Part shown: one piece after another, positions 50,158-59,985 of the stretch
Layout of the letters: each line of letters starts with the position of its first letter
How positions within the stretch are numbered: the stretch's first letter is position 1
Assembly: GCF_036785885.1 (NCBI RefSeq)
Contig: NC_092317.1
Location: forward strand, 7,008,501-7,072,500
Direction: 5' to 3'
DNA length: 64,000 nucleotides
From: Coffea arabica
Lineage: Eukaryota; Streptophyta; Magnoliopsida; Gentianales; Rubiaceae
The notes under the pieces: generated by a model
What the model saw: only the letters and a program-made list of their open reading frames with translations
Database searches by the model: none
Told to the model about the DNA's origin: nothing
Made by a program: the position numbers and the translations under genes

Positions 50158-51333
50158 TCAATCAAGATCCTCCATTCTAGCTTGTCCTCCAGAATCCGTA
50201 TTTGACCCTCCACTATTGTTATTGTTCTGACGAGAACCATTATTTCCTCCATCACTATTTGCAGCTCCTCCACTTCCGCTGGTCTCTGCAGGGGATCCAA
50301 ACCCTCTGAACAGCCATGGCAATGATATCCTAAACCTCCTCTCTACCGTCCTCGGTGTCTGTGGAGTTTCCTGGTTCACTGCACCACCACTTAAACCACC
50401 AGACCCTGTACCTAAATTATCATCAGTACGAATATTAATACCAAAACTTCTAACATTGCTAGTACTATTATTTCCACCTTGCTGCCCATTTCTTCGGCTT
50501 TCATAATCAGGGTCATCTGTAGGCAACTCATACCGACAAACCGGGCAAGAGTTATGCAACTCCAACCACGGTAATATACAATCCGAATGGTATATATGCT
50601 TACAAGGCATCTGCTTTGCCTCCTCATCAAGCAAAAAGCTGTCCTTACAAACTGCACATTGTGAAGAATCCGATGCCAACAACTCCTCTGTCATTTTTAC
50701 GGTAGGCAATCCTTCCACAGCAGACTTGGACGCAGGCGGGGTCCCATATCTATTCGGATCATTCTCCGCTAATTGTTGAATCAACTGCTCCAGACCCGGT
50801 CCAACAAAATAATCCCCAAAATTCCCGGGAAGTCCTCCGCCGCCGCCGAAGCCAATCCCGACACCACCTCCAGGGTTGTCAAACACAACCTGGATATTCG
50901 CCCCGCCAGCGCGGAGATTATTGAGATAATTGTTGAGAAAGGCGAAAGGATTAAACTCATTTGGAGATTGGGCAGGGTGGCCCGCGGCCCCGCCGAAGAG
51001 GGCGGATAGGTCAATCTCTCCACCACCGCCGGAAGAGCTGGAGAAAATAACCGGAAACCCACCTCCGCCCCCACCTCCACCACCGCCGCCTCCGAAGATA
51101 GGAGGGAAAAATAGGTCAGGACCGACGGCGGGAGGCGATGGTGGCTCGTCGGCGGATTCGGATTCTTCTAGAAATCCGCCATGACAATTAGGGCAAACTA
51201 GTTCCGAGGTCGGAGAAGGTGAAGGAGAGATAGTTACCGTCCGTTGGCATTGATAGCAGAAGTAATTTTGCGGTGCCGTGCCGCCACCGGCTCCTCCGCG
51301 GTCACCGCCTCCAAATATTCCCGCCGACGACAT
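50158..51333 (-). CDS. RING-H2 E3 ubiquitin ligase, RING1-like, with zinc ribbon
   Basis: Intronless, 391 residues. The N-terminal zinc ribbon uses C26, C29, C47 and C50 (YFCYQCQRTV, LVCPNCHGG). A Gly-rich linker follows with a run of about 11 glycines (80-91), Ser-rich and Asn/Phe-rich patches, then EQLIQQLAENDPNRYGTPPA, a segment typical of this family. The RING-H2 domain has C225, C228, C243, H245, H248, C251, C262 and C265, all present. Family members transfer ubiquitin from an E2; several act in stress or hormone responses. The C-terminus is low-complexity (Gly/Asn/Ser). It lacks the DUF1117 tail of RDUF proteins, so the RING1-like group fits better. The specific substrate is unknown. 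A shorter paralogue lies 4.3 kb away on the same strand. Confidence 0.93.
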   Translation of the reverse strand: MSSAGIFGGGDRGGAGGGTAPQNYFCYQCQRTVTISPSPSPTSELVCPNCHGGFLEESESADEPPSPPAVGPDLFFPPIFGGGGGGGGGGGGFPVIFSSSSGGGGEIDLSALFGGAAGHPAQSPNEFNPFAFLNNYLNNLRAGGANIQVVFDNPGGGVGIGFGGGGGLPGNFGDYFVGPGLEQLIQQLAENDPNRYGTPPASKSAVEGLPTVKMTEELLASDSSQCAVCKDSFLLDEEAKQMPCKHIYHSDCILPWLELHNSCPVCRYELPTDDPDYESRRNGQQGGNNSTSNVRSFGINIRTDDNLGTGSGGLSGGAVNQETPQTPRTVERRFRISLPWLFRGFGSPAETSGSGGAANSDGGNNGSRQNNNNSGGSNTDSGGQARMEDLD

Positions 51334-51993
51334 TTTCTTTTCCGATAAAAGAAAAAGAGTGAGAGAGATTCTGTGTCAAAGAAAAAAAATTTTATTTTCA
51401 GTATTCGAGTGCTATTTACCACTTTAGTCTATTTATATATATTTGTAGAAAAAGTTGGGAGAAAAATAAAGGAAAACAGAAATATCTAATAATTTAAGGA
51501 TTTATTACTGGAGTTGAAAAAAAATAATTTAAGGATTTATTTGAAAGGACGTACAGTCGGGGGAAAAGGATTGGTTGAGTGCTGAAGTGATGTCCTTTAG
51601 GTGCTATAATTGGTGAATGGGTATATTCCATACCTACCCTCTTTTGCCATCTTTTATTTATGCACCTACTTTCTTTAGATTGAGACAATTGAAACAAATA
51701 CTATTTTTTTTCTCTTTCAATTTTCTTTTCCTAGATTTCAAATTATGAGGCAGTTTTTTTGTAAGACATTCTACTTAAAAAGGAATTCAAGCAAATACCT
51801 TCTTGGCTACACATTTGAGGTACAAAACTCAATGATTGACATTCATTTTCATCTGCGTTTGAAGAGGACAATTCTGTTTTGCGTGTAATTATACTACTAA
51901 AATTATTGTTTAGTCGAGATTTGTCTCAAATTACGAGAAACTTGAAAGGAACTTCTATGTTATTTATGATTCATTCATCAAGTGAAATGTTTG
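51334..51993. other. Promoter region of the RING1-like gene
   Basis: AT-rich upstream sequence with no gene. A pyrimidine-rich (minus-strand purine-rich) leader lies near 51340-51400, next to the start codon. Confidence 0.4.
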
Positions 51994-53257
51994 GAAAATC
52001 GTTCAAAACATCTCTCACATTTTGTAAAATAATTTTTTTCATCTCTCATTTTTAAAAGTGTAATTTTACGTCTCTTACAAATTCACATTGGTCAAATTTG
52101 GTTCCTACCTAGGTTTCCGACTAATTTTTTATCGGAATCCACCATGTGCCTTATACGTGATAATTTTTCAAGGGCAAAATTGTCAAATTAAAATTTACAT
52201 AACCCGATTCATAGTCCCTCGCATTTCGCAAATGAATTTTTTCATCCCTTACATTTCACAAAATGAATTTTTTTGTCCCTCACATTTCGTCCTTCGCATT
52301 TCAAAAAATGAATTTTTTCATCCCTCACATTTTACAAAATAATTTTTTCATCCCTTATCGATCATATGTATGAATAATTTTTTTTTAAATTTATGTATAT
52401 ATCTATTTAATTTCACATGAACTGTACGTTCGCCTAAACGTACAGTTCATGTGAAATTAAATAGATATATACAGGGGTTTTAAAAAATTTATTAGTTTTT
52501 CACTCATGTTCATTTCCTTTTACTGGAAAATTGAAAACAAAGAAGACAATAAACAAAGGAAAAGTATGACAAAAAAATAAGTAATTGACACTTTCAAATT
52601 TTAAAACAATTACAAGGCAAGAAATTCAATAGTTGGTCTTAAAGGTGGCGAGTAGAAATTTCAAATTTAAATTGCAATTTATTAACATGACTATAGATTT
52701 TGAGTTAGAACTGATTAATTAGATAGTTTTTTTACATAACTCAATAAATAAATTATTACCAAAAGAGAAAATGGCACAAATATTGAATAGATTCACATGG
52801 TGAAATCAAATAAATATATATGGATTTAAAACAAAATTGTTAGATTTAAACCCATGTACATATCTATTGAATATTATGTGTACAACTACAATTAGTCTGT
52901 TTAGGCGAAATCAAATAAATATATATATGGTTTTTTAAAAAAAAATTTATTCGTACACATGGTCAATAAGGGATGAAAAAATCCATTTTGTGAAATATAA
53001 GAGACGAAAAAATTCATTTTGTGAAATGTAAGGGACTATAGATCAGATTATGTAAAATTTGATTTGACAATTTTGCCCCTAAAAAATGATCACATGCAAG
53101 GCACGTGATAAATTCCGGCAAAAAATTAGTCGGTAACCTAGGTAGAGACCAAATTTGACCAATATAAATTTGTAAGGGACGTAAAATTACACTTTTAAAA
53201 GTGAGGAACGAAAAAAGTTATTTTACAAAATGTAAGAGATATTTTGAACGCTTTTCC
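51994..53257. mobile_element. 1.26-kb foldback / long-TIR non-autonomous element
   Basis: The first 280 bp or so and the last 280 bp or so are imperfect inverted repeats. Both ends carry GAAAA.CGTTCAAAA, then TTTTGTAAAATAA, ACCTAGGT and GACAATTTTGCCC-type blocks on opposite strands. Inside the arms, a unit of about 28 bp (CATTTCACAAAATGAATTTT, variants) recurs several times. The centre is AT-rich and non-coding. No target-site duplication was identified, so a Mutator-like or foldback origin is only suggested. Confidence 0.8.
52395..52472. repeat. Perfect 36-bp palindrome inside the foldback element
   Basis: 52395-52430 is the exact reverse complement of 52437-52472, with a 6-bp loop (CGCCTA). 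It would extrude as a long hairpin (stem ending ...GAACTGTACGTT). This is a separate symmetry from the outer inverted repeats of the host element. Confidence 0.95.
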
Positions 53258-55604
53258 CTGAAAAGATAATATGAACCATAATTTGCAGTTGACTTAGTGT
53301 CGTAGGTTAATTAAACCAACCTTTATTTTTAGCCGAAAAGAAAATAAAAGGGGAGAATATTTTTTCGATTTTAGGAATTGTCTTTGAAATGTTTAGATGC
53401 ACAAAAATTTGTGTCTCTCAAATCAAGAACCATGTTGCAGGAGGTCCCTAACTATGGGGAGCTAAATGGAATGTACTAGAAGGTTTAGATGAGACGTGTG
53501 TATCACATTAGGAATTTTATGGTGCTTGTAAGTTGTGCCTACCCAAAAACCCTTCACAAAAATTGTCCACACTTTCGAGTTAGACTTAGAATAGCCTCAT
53601 TTGTACCTTTCAAAAATAGTCTCATTTGTGTTGCTTTTACATGGAAATTTGAAATTTAGAATTGTAAACAAATCGCAATAGGAGTAGTTCTTTGACACCT
53701 TTTAACTCTCTCCTGAAGTCTTAATGAAACGACTTGGTTAATATTCCGGTAGAGTCGGTTGTATCTCCAAAAATTCGTTATTCAAATTGCTGGATGTTTT
53801 GTTTTGCATTTATATACAACCGTTTGAGTTAATTTTTTTTTTTTAAAACTGTTGATCAGGTAAATAGCAGTGGCAATCTACGATTGTACGTACGCAAAAC
53901 AAGAGGGCTGGTTTTTGTTTTTCCATGTAGAACAGAACTAGAGCAAACGGGTGAGAAGAAGAGATTATCCAGTAGAAACCTCCATCATATCATCTTTTTA
54001 GCCGGGATACAGCCATCAGGATTTTCCCAATATACACTGTTGAAATATATCATATCATCAGGCATCAACAATCTATCTATGTTACTTGGACTCGGCTGCC
54101 AAGTACTCCCACCGACATGGCAATTCTAATGCAAAATAGAGATTCAGACACGGCTACAGCGCGATCAAGTGAAGAGTCCGAATGACAGACATGGTCAACA
54201 ATATCCATGTGAAAAACGGTCGGACCACGATCACAACCGCGACTTTGAACCATGATGGATCTTCACATCACCTAGGTTAAAGTCAGGTTGTCAAATGTCA
54301 ATAATTATCAGAGGCCAAATGCAGACCCAGTCTTAAAGACTAAAGACCACCACACAAAACTCTTTCTAAGACCCAAGTGACTCGGCGTCCCAACTCGGTA
54401 AGCTCACCGGCATGACCCAAGCACCACCGCCAAAGTGAAACAAACAGTAAAGGGACCAAAGTTCCAGCAGCCTTTCAAGACAAAATAACAGTTATTAGTT
54501 GATTGACTACTTTGAAGAAAAAGCTTCATCCTGTGAATTGCATGATCAGTTCATCACCTGTTCATTGAGGTGGCTGCGCAAGGTAACAAGTCAACCTTGA
54601 TTGGGTTACAAAAAATTGAAAAGTTGTCACAGGCAAAATTTTTCTCGACTTGCTGCTTCTTCAAACTTCTCAATTCTAATGGCAATAATTCAAAGAAGAA
54701 AACCTTTTCAGTCCTTTGATCCCTCCATCTCACTCAGTTCATTCCCCGTCAACTAACCCATGTTTATTTGCAATAACCGCGTGAGCTGTGTCTCCCCTCC
54801 TATTCTTGCAGTTCAAATGAAGGTTGTCATACTACTAGCGTCGTGCACTGCCAATTTGCCAGTAATTATCTGCTGGTAGATAATTTTAACAAGGGAGCTT
54901 AGTTTGCCATCAAAGACCATCTCAGCTAATAATGAGAGCCAATGCCAGTGAAATTTATCTCCAGCTACACATCCTAGAAACATGTGTGTTGATGAATATA
55001 AACGATTTTCTGTCCCCAAGTGTGAGATTTTGTTTTCCCAAAATTGCTGATGTATGTTCTTTTTTGTCCTGTAAATTTAATCGACCTAAAAAGTTCCAAG
55101 TGCCGAAGAAAAGGAAAAGCTTTAAGCTAGGATCAGCAGGACATACCGTGACAAGTAACACCAGCATTATAGCTCTAAAAACATCGAAGTCTTGACCAAG
55201 ACTTGATCAGGCAAAAAACGGACTTCAATCACCAACATTGTCCGACAAGGAAAGTTGTGCCTTCTGACATCGCTCTGAATTCAGAGAAAATTTTAGCAGA
55301 AAAGAAAAATGAAGCTTGGATCACCCTCCAAAAAGAAACCCTTTATCTCCACGTTCAAGTGAAGATTTGAGCAGATATACAAACTTGGTTAGCCAAGATA
55401 GATCAGATCCCGATAGTCATCAATATTTCCTAGTGCACAGATAAAACTAATCAGCCATCACCAAGAAATTTCTTCTGCATTATTATACATGATATTTTTC
55501 AGGAACTTACAAAACCAACTCTAAAACTGATATTGTACAAAAGATCCATGATTGTTGGAAGGGCTTGATAGAAAATTTTCTTGTATAAATACTCAACTAT
55601 TTAC
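53258..55604. other. Intergenic, no gene seen
   Basis: Mixed AT-rich sequence. Near 54078-54190, TTACTTGGACTCGG and a terminal GAGTCCGAATGACA form weak inverted ends of a short repeat that resembles common plant interspersed elements. The last 200-300 bp are probably the 3' UTR of the RING gene. ORFs here have no recognisable motif. Confidence 0.4.
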
Positions 55605-56804
55605 TTAGTTTAACCGATACCTACAAACTGGACAAGTGTTGTGAGATGCCAACCAAGGCAATATGCAATCAGAATGGTACATGTGCTTACAAGGCATTTG
55701 CGTTACTACTTGATTCACCTCAAAGTTGTCTATACAAACCGCGCATTGAGAGCGACACTCCCAGCCCAACAACATTTCTTCAGTTATCTTCTTTGTATCC
55801 AGTGACACCGTTCTATCCTCGTCCTCCACTTCCATCACGCTAATTGCAGGCATACGAGTGGCCTGGATGAGCGGCTCCGGCATCGCAGGGAAAAAATAAT
55901 CCCAGCTGTTCATGGATTGCACCTGCGGCGGCGGCGGCGGTGGTGGGAGAGGATATGATAGGTGGATTCCCCTAGTGGTGGCGGAGCTCGGGTTGATGGT
56001 AGACAGAAGGGGTGGCGGTGGCGGGTTTGAGAAATATTGATCTCCCTCAGCAAGAAGAGGGTCGGAGAAATCAATTTCGAGACCGGATATCATAGCGACG
56101 GTGGTGCGATTGTACACGGGTGGTTCCGGCGCAGGAGGTGGCGGTGGGAGGCGGTGGGAAATATGGTGAGCTGCTGATTGTGGTGGTCGAGGTAGTGGTG
56201 GCGGCGGCGGCGGGGGTGGAGGAGGAGGAGGAGGAAGTCGATGTACTCTCCTGTCGGAGATAATAGGCGGCAACGGCGGTGGCGGTGGGGTTGGGAAATT
56301 GTGAGCTCTGTCTGGCGAAAGAGGCTCGGAAAAATCAATTTCGAGGCCAGAGATTATAGAGACGGTGGACCGATTTGACAGTGACCGCGGCGGAAGCGGA
56401 GGCGGAGGCGGAGGAGGAGGGAGAAGGTCGGTGAAACTGAAACTGCGGTCAGTGCTGGTGGCGAAGAATGGCGGCGGCGGGGGAGGTAGAGGGCATGAGA
56501 GCTCTGACTCCGCGTCGGAGTCGGATTCAAAGCCGGCGGTGTGGAAGGGAGGGAAGAAGGGATGAAAATAGCTGGTGGACCTGAGAGGTAATGGAGGTGG
56601 AGGAGGAATACTTCCCAATTCTTCCAGAACCCCGCCGTTGCAATTAGGACAGATTAGTTGATTAGTAGCGATGATTTTCACCGTCCGGTCGCAGTTGTAG
56701 CAGTGATAGTAACTCTGCCTAGGAGCGGTGGAACTGGTGGCGCCACCACCTTCTCCTCTTCCAAGTAGACCACTGCCGCGATCAGATTCCCCGACGGATG
56801 CCAT
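55605..56804 (-). CDS. Proline-rich RING-H2 E3 ubiquitin ligase, paralogue of the RING1-like gene
   Basis: Intronless, 399 residues from the ATG at 56804, chosen because MASVGESDRG...YHCYNCDRTV aligns with the start of the neighbouring paralogue. The frame continues 29 codons upstream to another ATG at 56891, without family similarity. The zinc ribbon has C35, C38, C52 and C55. The RING-H2 has all eight ligands from C354 to C394 (CAVCIDNF, PCKHMYHSDC, CPVC). The protein stops five residues after the RING, so the usual C-terminal tail is missing. The linker (66-293) is dominated by polyproline runs of up to 13 residues. It contains a duplicated block, NRSTVSIISGLEIDFSEPL at about 144 and NRTTVAMISGLEIDFSDPL at about 232. 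Such linkers can recruit profilin, SH3-like or WW partners, but no partner can be inferred. Confidence 0.9.
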   Translation of the reverse strand: MASVGESDRGSGLLGRGEGGGATSSTAPRQSYYHCYNCDRTVKIIATNQLICPNCNGGVLEELGSIPPPPPLPLRSTSYFHPFFPPFHTAGFESDSDAESELSCPLPPPPPPFFATSTDRSFSFTDLLPPPPPPPPLPPRSLSNRSTVSIISGLEIDFSEPLSPDRAHNFPTPPPPPLPPIISDRRVHRLPPPPPPPPPPPPPLPRPPQSAAHHISHRLPPPPPAPEPPVYNRTTVAMISGLEIDFSDPLLAEGDQYFSNPPPPPLLSTINPSSATTRGIHLSYPLPPPPPPPQVQSMNSWDYFFPAMPEPLIQATRMPAISVMEVEDEDRTVSLDTKKITEEMLLGWECRSQCAVCIDNFEVNQVVTQMPCKHMYHSDCILPWLASHNTCPVCRYRLN

Positions 56805-57227
56805 TCTTCTGGGACTTCCATGTAAAACAGTCGAGATAATACCACTACATGCTAATCTGAGTCGTTTTAAGTTAGAGGGAAACAATCTCATCTCATTGAC
56901 TTCTTAGCTCTGAAGTCTTCCTTTTAGTTTACCTTTCTTGTTTGATTAATTTGGCTTTTTCTAGTCCTCGTGTAAAGTCTCAATCAAACTAGTGTTACTC
57001 TTATCGATGATCAATATCATAATATATATACGATTTTTCTAACATAAAAAAAAATTCATCTAATCGTTCATATATATATATATATATACTAATAATTATT
57101 ATCTTTCATTACTTGTATATAATTTTTTATTTAATTTTATCTATCATTTCTTATATTTATTTATTTTTTTAATTAATCTTATATTTTTAAAAATATAACA
57201 CCTAAAATATGTGTCGTTAGATAGACC

Positions 57228-57234
<7 letters not shown>

Positions 57235-57276
<42 letters not shown>
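57235..57276. repeat. (AT)n microsatellite
   Basis: Uninterrupted AT run of about 42 bp in an AT-rich intergenic region. Confidence 0.95.
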
Positions 57277-57279
<3 letters not shown>

Positions 57280-58549
57280 ACATTTTATTTATTTTTTTTC
57301 CAGTGAATGGTTTTTTTTTTTCGTTTAACAAATGGTTGATGTTGGCACAAAAAAGTCATGTACAGCAACAATGTTAATACGTGTATCTTTCTTAACCAAA
57401 AACTCAGTAACAGAAATTGCAAATAATTAATATGTTAGCGACTTCCCCCTGTTCCAACAACTCGACAATAAGTAGCAGTAATACATGTAGTAGCAATACA
57501 TGTATACAGACAAAGAGCTGTCTTGACCGCGCGGACTTTCAAACTAGAGGTGTGTTCAAGTCAAGTTATGTTTGAATAGTATTGTATTTGTGCTTGAACC
57601 CGGTCATTAACGGTGCTATTTGAGTTAGAGCTCGAGCTTAATCGAGTAAAGAATCTTAAATTCAAATTCGACTTGAGCAAGTAGTATATGAGCTTGAGAA
57701 TTCTTGTAAACTAACTCGAGATCGATCTCAATTTTTTAGTGGTAAACTTCACAACTTCTATATTTATAAGTGTGATTCCACATATATATTGTTTTTAATT
57801 AAACAAACCTAATTACTTGAATAAGCTTGTCGAACACTCGAATCTACCTCTCCAAAATTTCTGCTCAACTCAAATTTGCAAATAAGTTGTTCAAATTCGA
57901 TTCGAGTTTTAACCGAACTTGAATCTAGCCTTTGATCGCAAGCAGTTTAAATCTCTAATAGCCGTATTCCTCACAAAAGGGAGATTTCCAAATCTACCAT
58001 AGAAAAGAAACAAACTTCAAACCCGACTAAAACTTTAAGAAGGCAACAAAACTTCTTCACAATGCAATCACTTTACTAACTTAATCTAATAACTTTAAGA
58101 AATAAATTATACAACAAGCTTGGTTTTAAAAAGAAAAATATTCTAACAGTTGAGAATTCAGTCTTTTGGATGTCGTTCCATGTCAGAGAAGGTGGACGCA
58201 CGACAATTTTTCTCATTGGCATTTTGTTTTTTTTCAGGGGAAAGTGGACAAATGAATAGGCTAGATCTACGCGCAACCAACTCAAACGAAAAGGCACTAC
58301 CTTTAAACTTTGAAGGTGAAGTTTGTCACTCACCACTACCCTTTGCCCTTTATCCTGAAAAGGTTTGTGATGCTCTGATTAATTTGTGCTAGAAAAATGA
58401 ATGGACTCACCACTACATAACAGGTCGATCCTCTTGCATTGTTAAGAAGACTCTAGTGACTTGTCTGTGAATGATCACAACTAATTGCACCATGAAACAT
58501 AGGTTGACTGAAGGAATATACTCAAGTACAGAATTTATAGGTGACCAAT

Positions 58550-58622
58550 AGGTGAACTCGAGCTGGCTCGAGTAGCTCGAGCTCGAGCTCAAGATATTAA
58601 ACTCGCCAGATCGCGAGTTCAA

Positions 58623-58690
<68 letters not shown>

Positions 58691-59005
58691 TTAAGTATAT
58701 ATATATTTTTTATTTTTTTATTTTAAGTATATATTTTTTTATTTTAATAGTAAAATTACATATATATATCCTTAATATTTTATTATTTATTAAAAAAATA
58801 TTATATTATTTATTTTTTAAAAAATAAAATAATTATTTTTTATTTTTTTCGAGCTCGAGCTCGCTCGAATCAAGTCGAGTTCGAGCTCAAGCTTTAAATT
58901 GTCGGCTCGTCGAGCTCGAACTCGAGTTCGAGTTCACTAAAATTAAGTCAAGACTCGATTCGATTAGACCAAAACTCGACTCGACTCGACTCGTTTGCAG
59001 CCCTA
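58550..59005. repeat. CTCGAG-rich foldback repeat with (TA)n core
   Basis: Both ends carry dense GAGCTCGAGCTCGA-type palindromic sequence (58555-58610 and 58850-58995) around a TA microsatellite (58624-58687) and an AT-rich middle. Read on the minus strand it starts CTAGGGCTGCAAACGAGTCG, a terminus seen in common plant interspersed repeats. Non-coding; superfamily not determined. Confidence 0.6.
58624..58687. repeat. (TA)n microsatellite
   Basis: About 64 bp of uninterrupted TA, the longest simple repeat in the window. Confidence 0.97.
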
Positions 59006-59074
59006 GTGTTATTTTGAATGAAAGAATCCTACTGTAATTAAAGAACTGAATTACAATAATATTTCCATATGCCC

Positions 59075-59985
59075 AGAGATAGCTTCTCCAATGGCCCTCT
59101 TGTGATTGATTTATAGGTCTTCATTTCCCTCTGCTTCATCCTTACCTGGAAAGAAAATGCATCATTTCGCATTGGAGTCAACTTTGCAGTAGGTGGAAGT
59201 ACAGCACTAGATAACAGTTTTTTCTATGGAGGAAACATTTCTGTACCATCTACGAACACATATTCCTCTTAGCCATCAGCACAAATGGTTCAAGAAACAT
59301 CTCAAGTCAGTTTTGAATGATCAATTACAACGGGAAAAATGGCTAAGAAGAGCTCTTTTCATGATGGGGGAAATAGGTGGGGATGACTTCAATATGCATT
59401 CTCCCAGGGCAAATCCATAAAGGAGAAGAGGATTTGTGTGCCATATGTTGTTGAAGCCACATCTATTGCTACAAGTAATTCAATTTGGGGCCAGGCTTAT
59501 AATACTTCCAGGAAACATTCCCACTGGATGTTTGCTTAAATTTCTGACATCATTTCCGAGTGTTGATCCCAAAGTTTATGATGATAAGGGCTGTTTAAAA
59601 GACTTAAACAAGTTTGTTATATTCTACTACAATTATCTTCCAAAAAACTCTAGCATCCCCAAGACTAGAATTCCCAGGAGTTGTCATTCGCTATTATAGT
59701 ATTATGACCCCTATAAATCCTTCCAATGGATCCTCCATAATACTGGTTCTCTTGGTTTTAATCAAACATTTGTGGTCTAAGGCAAGCTTTAATCATTGCT
59801 CAAAGCATGTTGTAGAAGAGGAGGGAAGTATAACAACAGTGACAACATGATCTGTGCATCACATGGAGTAAAAGCTTGCCTTAGACCACAAAGCATTATT
59901 CATTGGAATGGAGTGCATCTAACACAATAGGCATACTGATATATTTCTGACCATTTGCTCAGAGAAGTTTTGTCAAGTATTATTG
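59075..59985 (+). pseudogene. GDSL esterase relic, paralogue of the gene at 62713
   Basis: Aligns along its length with the intact gene 3.6 kb downstream: VIDL...LLHPYLE, GVNFAVGGSTALDNSFFY, RALFMMGEIGGDDF, VIQFGARLIILPGNIP, DPKVYDDKGCLKDLNKFV and RPQSIIHWNGVHLTQ. It lacks the N-terminal signal peptide and the block with the catalytic serine. The frame is interrupted several times, the block III GGND reads GGDD and the block V HWDGVH reads HWNGVH, so two active-site positions are altered. A 22-bp inverted copy of its own downstream sequence is inserted at 59769-59790. Like the intact gene it shows no introns. Confidence 0.88.

Larger units (their letters stand above)
56805..59074. other. Intergenic, very AT-rich with CTCGA repeats
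   Basis: Upstream of the RING gene and without a gene of its own. 57540-57950 holds TTCGA/CTCGAG-rich sequence like that near 8.4 kb. The region 58550-59005 is a separate element, and the microsatellites are listed separately. Confidence 0.4.

Noticed and set aside
50930-51184. Plus-strand ORF with a proline run
   Set aside because: It is the antisense shadow of the glycine-rich linker of the RING1-like gene.
56365-56565. Plus-strand glycine-rich ORF
   Set aside because: Antisense shadow of the polyproline linker of the second RING gene.
57235-58687. AT-rich repeats as a possible origin or scaffold attachment region
   Set aside because: Simple dinucleotide runs are common in plant intergenic DNA and no further feature supports a function.
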